From the NCBI GenBank assembly GCA_947629575.1, contig CANREF010000012.1:1-43388 (forward strand): DNA of 43,388 bases, read 5' to 3'. The notes under the pieces were generated by a model, which saw only the letters and a list, made by a program, of their open reading frames with translations, was not told the origin of the DNA and ran no database searches. Both the position numbers and the translations under genes were made by a program. The DNA comes from an uncultured Clostridia bacterium. Its GTDB lineage: Bacteria > Bacillota > Clostridia > Christensenellales > Borkfalkiaceae. Each line of letters opens with the position of its first letter. Position 1 is the stretch's first letter. Below, piece by piece: positions 26,701-32,918 of this stretch.

Positions 26701-27783
26701 GTTCTCACGGCAACCGACGGAACTACTTATAAGTTCACCATGAACGGCGACGTCACGATCGAAGTGGAAGTGATTGGTGCGGAGGAAAAAGCTGCGGTCG
26801 AAGTAGCAGCATTGACCTTTACAAATGAGGAATCGACTGCGGACGGATTTACCAACAGTTACACGTCAACTTATACTGCTACACGTGGAACTCGTTCATG
26901 GGAGCTCTTCGGGTTTAATAACGGTCAAGACAGTTCATCTAATTGGGGTCACGTAAGAACCGGCAGAAAGAGCGGAAACGCTGTGACGGCAACGATCACA
27001 ACAAAGGCTGCAATGCCCGAGAAGATCGAAAAGGTCGTTGTCACGGTTGACCAAGTGGATGCGGCGAACGTCAATAGCTTTACGCTCGAGAGTGCTGCGG
27101 ACGCGTCCTTTACGGATGCGGCAACCGTTACGTTGACGATCAAACAAGGTGAAAACACGTTTGAAATTGCAGAGCCCGCGGCGAATTTGTTCTATAGAAT
27201 CACGATCGATTGCGCAGCGGGTAGTGCAAACGGTTTTGTCCGCATCAGCAAGGTCTCCTATTGGGGACAGCCTGCCGAGGGCGGAGACGTTGAACCTGAA
27301 CCCGAACCCTCTGCTTACACTTGGAAGTTGGTCGAATCGGTCGACAGCCTTTCCGCGGGCGCGGAGATCGTATTTGTCTACGATACTTATGTGAATGGCG
27401 GGTTGGACGGTAATAAGTATTTGGCAGCCATTTCGGGTGTGACCCTTTCTGCGGACAAGAAAGCGATCGCCTCTCTGCCCGAGGACGCAGCTCCTCTGAC
27501 GCTTGGCAAAGAGGGTGAAAATTGGACTTTCTCGCTCAACGGTCAGACGATCGGCTTGACGGGAACGAAAAACGGTAGCATGGCTGTAACCGGAAGTATC
27601 ACAACCACTTGGACGATTACGATCGGTGAGGGCGGAGTTGCGCAGATCGCAAGCACCTTGGCTTCCGACACAGACACTTGCAGATTGCAGTGCAACACCA
27701 CGGAAAGTCAACAAAGATTCACCAACTATAAAACATCCACGCAAAACGATCCTTACATTTATATTCGCGTAGCCGCCGAATGA
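23767..27783 (+). CDS. giant multi-domain surface lipoprotein with OB-fold and Ig-like modules
   Basis: A 1338-residue lipoprotein (MKKFLISVLALIMGVTLAFG..., lipobox LVAC). From N- to C-terminus I see an unassigned beta-rich region to about residue 150, an OB-fold-like module (about 155-280), an Ig-like module (about 290-395), a beta-sandwich-like segment (about 400-555), a PEPGPEPGPGG linker and a trefoil-like segment (about 575-715). A second Ig-like module (about 720-815), a second OB-fold-like module (about 815-925) and further beta modules lead to a C-terminal trefoil-like segment (about 1180-1338). No catalytic motif is evident. OB-fold plus Ig arrangements accompany secreted nucleases, so nucleic-acid binding at the surface is a reasonable guess. 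AAGGAG (23755-23760) serves ATG 23767. Last gene of the importer operon. Confidence 0.82.
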   Translation: MKKFLISVLALIMGVTLAFGLVACGDGETPDEGGNGEVTMTDAEIAEQAMSLLKSLYSATTDNDSHYDVLGQVKVGESSYKVDWTVSSETENIENYVSIGQMDETSKLVRISLTMGDEAVEFKLKATVTVGEASASAEFAHKLNAKPADAKGTADDPFSTRKAIEIANGLQGTPPVYYYSEADQGAATPTLVWVEGYLVEWGNETTFTGGGRVNFVYIVENYTDESTRDSADALCIASIDYNDVLTCIDDLAEGKHIVVRGYIELYQGGTTTTPKPELAYYKEANGTYHNVYCEELEKEQRTPQQNVELALGKVEDTLIFNQTGDLDLPASTIQGVTFTWSTTDPTYTIANNKLHIGALPATDATVTATITATYGTETVTNNTKNVTITIKAAVTAEEGTAVFDFSGVSEKGVALSDGDATDYFKSFANADSNLTKAEVSKIYKGNGQGGAHAESAGFLKAGTASAAGQIKLTFSKNVTSVVVNCHDWFAKSANYPTNSNTVAVNGSTQPMPYNETGTPGDLTFTLSEETNVVTIDINTRGFIFKITVTFGEGTVEPGPEPGPGGDTETKVFTPITSPVAGQYYMGMKTQDGNYHYITGAMNGYYMATTTDVASAKQVTLAGSEADGWTLVCDSQYIEIALSNDHINAVYNATQTAGKTWKWDSQYNIFVWEDDSVKYFLGTYGTYVTVGGESYSEHVTDADGWKAVLGTFEAPADMTDQDKVNAALASLTLSATSFNAVGDTTLPTENSYGAQVIWTATDHSELVTVEGTTLKVTALPNETTTVTLHVVVTLNSAKAEKDVTITVEPADTTNYGTEEAPLSVAEALALAEEQCVESNDVTNAIVYVKGIVLATPTYNSKGYYNQFTIRDENEISKTIIIYTITVDSPLVPPAQNDVVVLYGYIKNYNGTIEFASNDNIYVHLASNTRGESNIATTVDGGATLNGLPDGNKAVNGTEVTFTVTVEAGKQLVSVKAYDKVLTATDGTTYKFTMNGDVTIEVEVIGAEEKAAVEVAALTFTNEESTADGFTNSYTSTYTATRGTRSWELFGFNNGQDSSSNWGHVRTGRKSGNAVTATITTKAAMPEKIEKVVVTVDQVDAANVNSFTLESAADASFTDAATVTLTIKQGENTFEIAEPAANLFYRITIDCAAGSANGFVRISKVSYWGQPAEGGDVEPEPEPSAYTWKLVESVDSLSAGAEIVFVYDTYVNGGLDGNKYLAAISGVTLSADKKAIASLPEDAAPLTLGKEGENWTFSLNGQTIGLTGTKNGSMAVTGSITTTWTITIGEGGVAQIASTLASDTDTCRLQCNTTESQQRFTNYKTSTQNDPYIYIRVAAE

Positions 27784-27801
27784 TTTTAAGGAACGAATCA
27801 C

Positions 27802-27837
27802 AAAAAAACAACCTTTCTTCGGAAAGGTTGTTTTTTT
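27802..27837 (+). terminator. strong intrinsic terminator ending the importer operon
   Basis: AAAAAAACAACCTTT and its complement AAAGGTTGTTTTTTT flank the tetraloop region CTTCGG. Symmetric, so it could work in both directions. Confidence 0.92.
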
Positions 27838-27843
27838 GTATTT

Positions 27844-27915
27844 GTCATGTTTCGACTACGCTCAACATGACGTGGGGGGTGCATACGTCACCCTGAGCGA
27901 AGTCGAATGGGTGAC
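27844..27915. repeat. palindromic repeats A and B, left of the GIY-YIG gene
   Basis: Repeat A (27844-27871) has arms GTCATGTT/AACATGAC, and repeat B (27887-27915) has arms GTCACCC/GGGTGAC. In the same orientation their centres are nearly identical (TGAGCGTAGTCGA in A, TGAGCGAAGTCGA in B), while the arms differ but stay self-complementary. B ends five bases beyond the GIY-YIG stop codon. Confidence 0.9.
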
Positions 27916-27920
27916 GGCCA

Positions 27921-28196
27921 TTATTTCCATGGAAGCAATTCTTCCCAGTGCGGGTTTATGGCATTCACCAACGCATTTTTCTTTTCGCGCCGCCAGCCTT
28001 TGAGTTGCTTTTCACGGCGTATCGCATCCATTGTACTACTCCATTCTTCACAATAGACCAATTTTTTCAAGCCAAACTGCTTTGTATATCCGCCGATAAA
28101 GCCTTCACGATGCTCACGAATCCGTCTCTCTAAGTTACCCGTTACTCCAATATAGAGACGGTCATTTCTTTCATCAGTCAAAAAGTATATGTACAT
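27921..28196 (-). CDS. small stand-alone GIY-YIG endonuclease-domain protein
   Basis: A 91-residue protein that is essentially one GIY-YIG nuclease domain, like the YhbQ/UvrC-N group. It reads MYIYFLTDERNDRLYIGVTGNLERRIREHR, with the YIY/YIG pair, the conserved Arg of RRIREH and the later EHREGFIGGYTKQ; the catalytic Glu is probably in REKQLKGWRR. The ATG at 28196 is preferred to an in-frame GTG five codons upstream because GAAAGG lies seven bases before it. The gene is surrounded on both sides by palindromic repeats A and B and lies between convergent transcription units. A role in moving or maintaining these repeats is a hypothesis; repair or defence are other options. Confidence 0.88.
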   Translation of the reverse strand: MYIYFLTDERNDRLYIGVTGNLERRIREHREGFIGGYTKQFGLKKLVYCEEWSSTMDAIRREKQLKGWRREKKNALVNAINPHWEELLPWK

Positions 28197-28220
28197 ATTT
28201 TTACCTTTCACCCTTATGCA

Positions 28221-28579
28221 GTCATGTTTCGACTACGCTCAACATGACGTGGGGGTGTGCTGTCATGTTTCGACTACGCTCAACATGACGTGGGGGTGTG
28301 CTGTCATGTTTCGACTACGCTCAACATGACGTGGGGGGTCATACGTCACCCTGAGCGTCCACCCATACGTCACCCTGAGCGAAGTCGAATGGGTGACGAA
28401 AAGAGGAGTATCATGTTTACTTCGCCCTACGGGCTCGTGCCGCCCAAGGAATCATGACAGTAGAAAAGCGGGGCGACTACGCTCAACATGACGTGGAGAG
28501 TGTGCAGTCATGTTTCGACTGCGCTCAACATGACGTGGGGGTGTGGGTACGTCACCCTGAGCGAAGTCGAATGGGTGAC
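28221..28579. repeat. array of palindromic repeats A and B, right of the GIY-YIG gene
   Basis: Repeat A occurs at 28221-28248, 28262-28289 and 28303-28330, set in a 41-bp tandem unit, and again at 28507-28534 with one base change. Repeat B occurs at 28369-28397 and 28551-28579, with a truncated copy at 28345-28357; a broken A lies near 28474-28493. The last B starts one base beyond the surE stop codon. The pieces between (28398-28473) hold nothing I recognise. This is not CRISPR: spacers are constant G-rich linkers. Confidence 0.9.
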
Positions 28580-28580
28580 A

Positions 28581-29303
28581 TCATCCCACCTTTTTCGCTA
28601 TCCTTTCAAGAGCGGAAAAGTCGCTCAGGTCGCAGCGGAGAGGGGTGATCGAAATATGTCCCGTCATGGTGGCGTCGGTATCGAGTTCCAGATTTCGTGT
28701 GCCGTTATACAGACATAACAGTTTCGGTTGGACGGTGCCGTCGGGCAGAAATTCAAACTCATCTGTGTAGATCGCGGGTCCCATCCTCGTTATCAAAATC
28801 GCTTCTCCTGCGTCGGGGAAGTTCACATTCAGAATATCCGCAAAGTCAAACATTCTGCGCTCCGCGATCTCCCCGTACACCCTGCCGATGTTCTTAACGG
28901 CATTTCCAAAGGAATTGAACGCCGCGGAGACCGCCATTGCCTTGACGCCCGACATCGCCGCCTCGAAGCACGCTCCGACCGTCCCCGAATAGTGGATATC
29001 CCCGCCGAGGTTCGGTCCGTTGTTTATGCCCGAGATCACGAGGTCGAACTTCTTTTTCATGCCGAGAAGGGCGATCCGCACGCAGTCGGCAGGGGTGGAA
29101 TTCACACTGTAAGCCTCCATGTCTCCGAAAATATCCGACCGCTGCACTTCATAATTATTATGTATCTCGATCGAGTGGCTCTTCGCGCTCTGCTGCGTCT
29201 TGGGCGCGACTATGCACACTTCGCCGATCGTCTTCGCCCATTCTGTGAGATTTCTCAATCCCTCGGCTTGGATGCCGTCGTCGTTCGTCAGTAAAATTTT
29301 CAT
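28581..29303 (-). CDS. surE: 5'/3'-nucleotidase SurE
   Basis: A 240-residue metal-dependent phosphatase that removes phosphate from nucleoside monophosphates and short oligonucleotides. Family landmarks are MKILLTNDDG (Asp8, Asp9), PKTQQSAKSHSI, SVNSTPADCVRIAL, ISGINNGPNLGGDIHYSGTVGACFEA and a late HISITPL. ATG 29303 (ribosome site GAGGGG) overlaps the TGA of the upstream gene by four bases and is preferred to a GTG two codons earlier. It is the third gene of an operon with two NrnA-like genes, which would feed it mononucleotides. A palindromic repeat follows the stop at once and may act as terminator or RNA-end stabiliser. Confidence 0.95.
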   Translation of the reverse strand: MKILLTNDDGIQAEGLRNLTEWAKTIGEVCIVAPKTQQSAKSHSIEIHNNYEVQRSDIFGDMEAYSVNSTPADCVRIALLGMKKKFDLVISGINNGPNLGGDIHYSGTVGACFEAAMSGVKAMAVSAAFNSFGNAVKNIGRVYGEIAERRMFDFADILNVNFPDAGEAILITRMGPAIYTDEFEFLPDGTVQPKLLCLYNGTRNLELDTDATMTGHISITPLRCDLSDFSALERIAKKVG

Positions 29304-30280
29304 AGCCACCCCTCATGCGTCGCTTTATATTCTCCGAGCAGTATATCCGCGTCGCGGATGAGCGCGTACATTTCCTCTTCGGAATAGACCGTCGCTCCCG
29401 CCGCCATGTTATGTCCGCCGCCGTGGTACTTGATCGCAAGGTCGTTGATCCCCAAAAAGCGGGAACGCAGCCGCACGCGGATGTTCTGTTTCTGCGTGTT
29501 CTCGATGAATGCGACCCAGATGAGGCTTCCGCGCAGGTCGGAGAGCTCGCTCACCACGTCGCTCGCCGATTCGAAATTCAGCGAGAGCTGCCTTTGTATG
29601 GCTTCGCTCATGTAGATATAAGCCACGCCGTTTTCGGTGATCTTCAGATTGTCATAGACAAAGGACTTCAATTTCAGCGTGGCGGGCTCTACCGCATAGA
29701 GATTCGCAAACAGCGATTCATAATTCACGCCGTGATCGAGCAGAAATGCCGCCAGCCGCAGCGTATCTCCCGTGACCCCCTCAAAGCGGAATCTGCCGCT
29801 GTCCGTAACCATTCCCATATAGATATATGTCGCCGCCTCGGAGGAAAGTTTCAGACGGTCTTTGAAGGTCATGCAAAAGTCGGCGATCATCTCGCAGGCG
29901 GACGAGCGGAAATCTTCCACCCAATTTATGTCCCCATAGGGGTCTGCCTCGATATGGTGGTCGATCTTCACGATCTCCTTCGCCAAGCCGTACTTGCTGT
30001 TTGAGATCCGCTTGCGCGTTCCCGTATCGATCATGATGAGGAGGGCGTCTTGATAGATCTCGTCCGCAACGGCGTCCTCCTTCCCGCAAAAGGCGAGATA
30101 GTCCGAAAAGTCCTCGTTCACAAGATAGATGTGCTTTTCGGGATAGGTGTCCCGCAGAACGCGCACGAGCCCCATGGTCGAGCCCACCGCGTCGCCGTCG
30201 GGGCGGATATGGCGGGAGACGACGATCGTCTCAAAGCTCTCGATCTTCTCTAAAATTTTCTTCTTGATCTCTTCGTTCAT
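29300..30280 (-). CDS. DHH-family phosphoesterase, NrnA-like (nanoRNase/pAp phosphatase)
   Basis: A 326-residue DHH/DHHA1 protein. It has RHIRPDGDAVGS (residues 23-34, His24, Asp28, Asp30), the DHH motif KIDHHIEAD (Asp107-His109), GMVTDSGRFRFE and the C-terminal GGGHNMAAG substrate-binding motif. Relatives degrade 2-5-nt RNA fragments and pAp or linear di-nucleotides such as pApA. The start MNEEIKKK (ATG 30280, CGGAGG upstream) overlaps the stop of the preceding paralogue by four bases, and its own stop overlaps surE in the same way. Confidence 0.93.
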   Translation of the reverse strand: MNEEIKKKILEKIESFETIVVSRHIRPDGDAVGSTMGLVRVLRDTYPEKHIYLVNEDFSDYLAFCGKEDAVADEIYQDALLIMIDTGTRKRISNSKYGLAKEIVKIDHHIEADPYGDINWVEDFRSSACEMIADFCMTFKDRLKLSSEAATYIYMGMVTDSGRFRFEGVTGDTLRLAAFLLDHGVNYESLFANLYAVEPATLKLKSFVYDNLKITENGVAYIYMSEAIQRQLSLNFESASDVVSELSDLRGSLIWVAFIENTQKQNIRVRLRSRFLGINDLAIKYHGGGHNMAAGATVYSEEEMYALIRDADILLGEYKATHEGWL

Positions 30281-31218
30281 ACTGCCTCCGTCGCGGCGAG
30301 CGCGTTGAGATCTGCAAGAAGCTGCAGGGCGGTCTTCTTGTCGGGCACGGTGCACCCGCTCGCCTTCTTGTGCCCGCCGCCGCCGTACTTCACGGCGATG
30401 GGGTTGATATTGTAGCGGTTGGAGCGCAGCTCACAGTGCACCCCGTCGTCCGCCTCGGTGAAGTTCACCCAAATGTAAACGCCCTTGATGTCGTGCATGA
30501 GGCTCACGAGCCCCGACGAGACGACGGGCGCGGCGTCGCTTCCCTCGGGAAGATCTTCGCGCGCCGTATAGATGTAGGCGACGTTGTTCTCCGTGAACTT
30601 GATCTTGTGCATGTTATCCGCTTTTTCGATGATCTCGGAGAAGTCCTCGGCATACAGATTGTAGTAGAGGGTATTCAGGTCGATGGGTTGGGAGAGGAGA
30701 AATGCCGCGAGTTCGAACGTCCGCGCCGAGGTGGAGTCGAAAACGAACCTGCCGCTGTCCGTCACCATTCCCATGTAGAGATAGGTCGCGGAAGAGAGGG
30801 AGAGCTTCAGCTTGCAGGTCTTGGCGAACATTGCTACCAGCCCGCTCGCGCTCTCAAAGGTGCTGTCCACAACGTCGAGGTCGGCGATCTTTTCGCAGTA
30901 GATGTGATGATCGAAACGCAGCGTCTTTGCGGCGAGCTTGTATCTTTCGTCGCAAATCATGTGCGAAGCGCCGCAGTCGAGAATGACCGCAAGCGCGCCC
31001 TTGTAAGTTTCATCGGGGAGTTCGTCGAAGTTCACCTCTAAAAAGGGCAGGCGGGTGGCGACGTCTCCCACCATGTAAACTTCCTTGCGGGGGAAGTTGT
31101 CCTTGATGAGATAGTAGAGCCCAAGCTGGCTGCCGACCGCATCGCCGTCGGGATGCGAGTGGCGGTGAATGATGATCTTGTCGTACTTTTTGATAAGTTT
31201 GAGTGCTTCTTTGAACAT
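30277..31218 (-). CDS. DHH-family phosphoesterase, NrnA-like paralogue
   Basis: A 313-residue DHH/DHHA1 protein with HRHSHPDGDAVGS (residues 18-30), FDHHIYCEK (Asp103-His105), GMVTDSGRFVFD and GGGGHKKASG. It is clearly paralogous to its downstream neighbour but well diverged, so the two probably differ in substrate (for example nanoRNA against pAp or pApA). First gene of the surE operon, read from a consensus promoter at 31260-31288 with GAGGAG ahead of the start. Confidence 0.93.
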   Translation of the reverse strand: MFKEALKLIKKYDKIIIHRHSHPDGDAVGSQLGLYYLIKDNFPRKEVYMVGDVATRLPFLEVNFDELPDETYKGALAVILDCGASHMICDERYKLAAKTLRFDHHIYCEKIADLDVVDSTFESASGLVAMFAKTCKLKLSLSSATYLYMGMVTDSGRFVFDSTSARTFELAAFLLSQPIDLNTLYYNLYAEDFSEIIEKADNMHKIKFTENNVAYIYTAREDLPEGSDAAPVVSSGLVSLMHDIKGVYIWVNFTEADDGVHCELRSNRYNINPIAVKYGGGGHKKASGCTVPDKKTALQLLADLNALAATEAV

Positions 31219-31259
31219 TTTTTCGGTTGGCTCCTCTCTTTCCGATATTTAAGTACATC

Positions 31260-31288
31260 ATTATATCATGAATGAAGAACTTTGTCAA
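31260..31288 (-). promoter_or_regulatory. consensus promoter of the nrnA-nrnA-surE operon
   Basis: On the minus strand TTGACA (31283-31288), 17 bp, TATAAT (31260-31265). Confidence 0.92.
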
Positions 31289-31299
31289 CCTGTTCGGGC

Positions 31300-31328
31300 T
31301 TGACAAAAAACTTTGGACGGGGTATAAT
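31300..31328 (+). promoter_or_regulatory. consensus promoter of the HAD-kinase fusion gene
   Basis: TTGACA (31300-31305), 17 bp, TATAAT (31323-31328). The -35 boxes of this and the divergent promoter are only 11 bp apart, so the two may be co-regulated or compete. Confidence 0.92.
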
Positions 31329-31351
31329 GGTGACAAAAGAAAGAGGTTACT

Positions 31352-32461
31352 ATGAGAAAGTACAGAATTCGCGTGGGGCTCGATGTAGATGACACGCTCT
31401 ATGAATGCAATTCCTATGCGGTGTCTATCATCAACCGCCGCCACCCCGATGAAGAACCGCTCAAGATCGAGGACATCACCTATTGGGGGAGCAGCGGCAA
31501 ACATGCGGACGAGCGGATCGCGCTCTATTCCGACCCCGAATTTGTGCGGACGCAGCCCATCACCGCAGGCGCGCAGGAGTTTGTGAAAAAACTTGCCGAG
31601 ATCGCCGATGTGTTCTTCATCACCGCCGTTCCCGTCTGCTGTATGAGCGCACGGGCGCAGCGGCTCGTGGAGGATTTCCCCGAGATCCCCGTTCAGAACA
31701 TCATGATGGGCACGCGCAAGGACGTCATCTCCCTCGACATCATGCTCGACGACGGCGCACACAATATCTCCAGCTCCCGTGCGGCATACCCCGTTCTCTT
31801 CCGCAAGCCTTGGAATACAGGTCTTTCGGGGCTTCTTTCCGTGAACAGCTACGACGACTTTCTGCACTTCTGCGAAATGGTGCGGAATTCCTTCTCGGAA
31901 AAATTTCCCCGTCTCGAGGAGGGGGGAGTTCTGTGTCTTGTCGGTCCTTCTGGCTCTTCCAAGACGGAGATCGCGAACGGGCTCACCCGCCTTGACGGCT
32001 TTGAGAAGCCGCTCACTTCGACGACCCGTCCCCGCCGCAAGACGGAAGGGGAGTGCTCCTACCGCTTCATCGGCGAGGCGCAGTTCCTCCGCGAGATGAA
32101 GGCGGGCAGTTACATCGAGACGACGGTGTACAGCGGCTATCACTTCGGGACTTCCGAAAAGGACATTTCGCCCATTGTGGAGAGGGGACATATCGCGGTG
32201 ATCCCCATAGACATCTGCGGAGCGATCACCCTCAAGAATCTCTACCGCAGCCGCGCGATGCTCGTCTTCACCCGCAGGGAACGCGCAGACGCCATCAAAA
32301 GCATCATAAGCCGCGATATCGATCTCGAAGACAAGACGAGGCGCATCATGTCGCTCGACTTTGAATACCGTAACAGCGAAGTCTGCGACGCCGAGGTGAA
32401 TGTCGGCGACGACGTGGACGAAGCGATCGGGCAGATCCTGTCCCTCATTCATCAGAAATAA
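31352..32461 (+). CDS. fusion of a 5'(3')-deoxyribonucleotidase-like HAD domain and a guanylate kinase-like domain
   Basis: A 369-residue cytosolic protein. Residues 1-175 are a HAD phosphatase of the 5'(3')-deoxyribonucleotidase type: GLDVDDTLYECN (Asp11, Asp13), a 'FFITAVP' motif II and 'DIMLDDGAHNI' motif IV. Residues 190-369 are guanylate-kinase-like: P-loop GPSGSSKT (198-205), STTRPRRKTEGE (GMP-binding loop), EAQFLREMKAGSYIE and YHFGTS. The P-loop has Ser where glycine usually precedes lysine. One chain would thus carry a nucleotide-dephosphorylating and a nucleotide-phosphorylating module. It is monocistronic, divergent from the nrnA-surE operon, with GAAAGAGG ahead of ATG 31352. Confidence 0.85.
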   Translation: MRKYRIRVGLDVDDTLYECNSYAVSIINRRHPDEEPLKIEDITYWGSSGKHADERIALYSDPEFVRTQPITAGAQEFVKKLAEIADVFFITAVPVCCMSARAQRLVEDFPEIPVQNIMMGTRKDVISLDIMLDDGAHNISSSRAAYPVLFRKPWNTGLSGLLSVNSYDDFLHFCEMVRNSFSEKFPRLEEGGVLCLVGPSGSSKTEIANGLTRLDGFEKPLTSTTRPRRKTEGECSYRFIGEAQFLREMKAGSYIETTVYSGYHFGTSEKDISPIVERGHIAVIPIDICGAITLKNLYRSRAMLVFTRRERADAIKSIISRDIDLEDKTRRIMSLDFEYRNSEVCDAEVNVGDDVDEAIGQILSLIHQK

Positions 32462-32468
32462 CAAAAAG

Positions 32469-32501
32469 AGACGGTCTCCGAACGGAGATCGTCCTTTTTT
32501 T
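32469..32501 (+). terminator. intrinsic terminator
   Basis: GACGGTCTCC pairs with GGAGATCGTC (one wobble) and is followed by a T-run. Confidence 0.88.
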
Positions 32502-32516
32502 GTCGGTACGGTAGGG

Positions 32517-32684
32517 TCAGTTCTGATGATCCATGACCCAATAGCCGCCCTCGTGCTGCAGGGGCGGGAACTTCGTGCCCTTTTCGAGATAGGTGGTCTC
32601 GCCGTCACGGCTGTTGCCGTTCTTGTCGTATGCCTTGTAATTGCAGGACATGGGGACGATCTCACCCGATACGAATTTTTCCAT
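32517..32684 (-). CDS. 55-residue YjzC-like small protein
   Basis: A short gene on the minus strand with a strong ribosome site (CGGAGG, six bases before ATG 32684). It begins MEKFVSGEIVPMSCNYKAYD, then DKNGNSRDGETTYLEKGTKFPP, ending GGYWVMDHQN. The pattern of a Gly-Glu near the start, a DKNGN turn, a KGxxFPP motif and a terminal aromatic resembles the small YjzC-like proteins of Firmicutes, of unknown function. It lies convergent to the HAD-kinase gene, with only 55 bases between their ends. Confidence 0.75.
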   Translation of the reverse strand: MEKFVSGEIVPMSCNYKAYDKNGNSRDGETTYLEKGTKFPPLQHEGGYWVMDHQN

Positions 32685-32714
32685 GAGTTCTACCTCCGGA
32701 TCTTATTTTGTGCC

Positions 32715-32757
32715 GCTTTCCCGAATTTATGCGCTTCTTCGGGAAAGCTCATTTTTT
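32715..32757 (+). terminator. hairpin with T-run between the YjzC-like gene and the exporter
   Basis: GCTTTCCCGAA (32715-32725) pairs perfectly with TTCGGGAAAGC (32738-32748), followed by TTTTTT on the plus strand. It would stop plus-strand read-through. On the minus strand it would lie in the leader of the YjzC-like gene. Confidence 0.6.
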
Positions 32758-32801
32758 ATGTATGATATTTTTGTGAAAGTCTAAAATCCGCCGTCGATTT
32801 G

Positions 32802-32830
32802 TTGACAATTTTATTTGCAAGTGGTAAGAT
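32802..32830 (+). promoter_or_regulatory. promoter of the ABC exporter operon
   Basis: TTGACA (32802-32807), 17 bp, TAAGAT (32825-32830). Expected transcription start about 32837. Confidence 0.8.
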
Positions 32831-32843
32831 ATTCGTAACGCTT

Positions 32844-32880
32844 GCGCAAAGTTCTCCGCAGAAATTTGCGCAGCTTTTTT
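32844..32880 (+). terminator. terminator-like hairpin inside the exporter leader
   Basis: GCGCAAA (32844-32850) pairs with TTTGCGC (32865-32871), followed by TTTTTT (32875-32880). It lies between the expected transcription start and the ribosome site (AGGAGG, 32905-32910), so most transcripts could stop here unless readthrough is induced. I see no leader peptide start before it. Confidence 0.6.
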
Positions 32881-32918
32881 CGGTATACGATTTTTTCAAT
32901 ATATAGGAGGTGTTTTTT

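Noticed and set aside
28221..28330. CRISPR-like regular repeats
   Set aside because: The repeat is a palindrome of 28 bp with a constant 13-bp linker, so there are no variable spacers, and no cas genes lie nearby.
28257..28718. Short plus-strand frames (MLSCFDYAQHDVG-type)
   Set aside because: They are translations of the palindromic repeats and of the antisense strand of surE.
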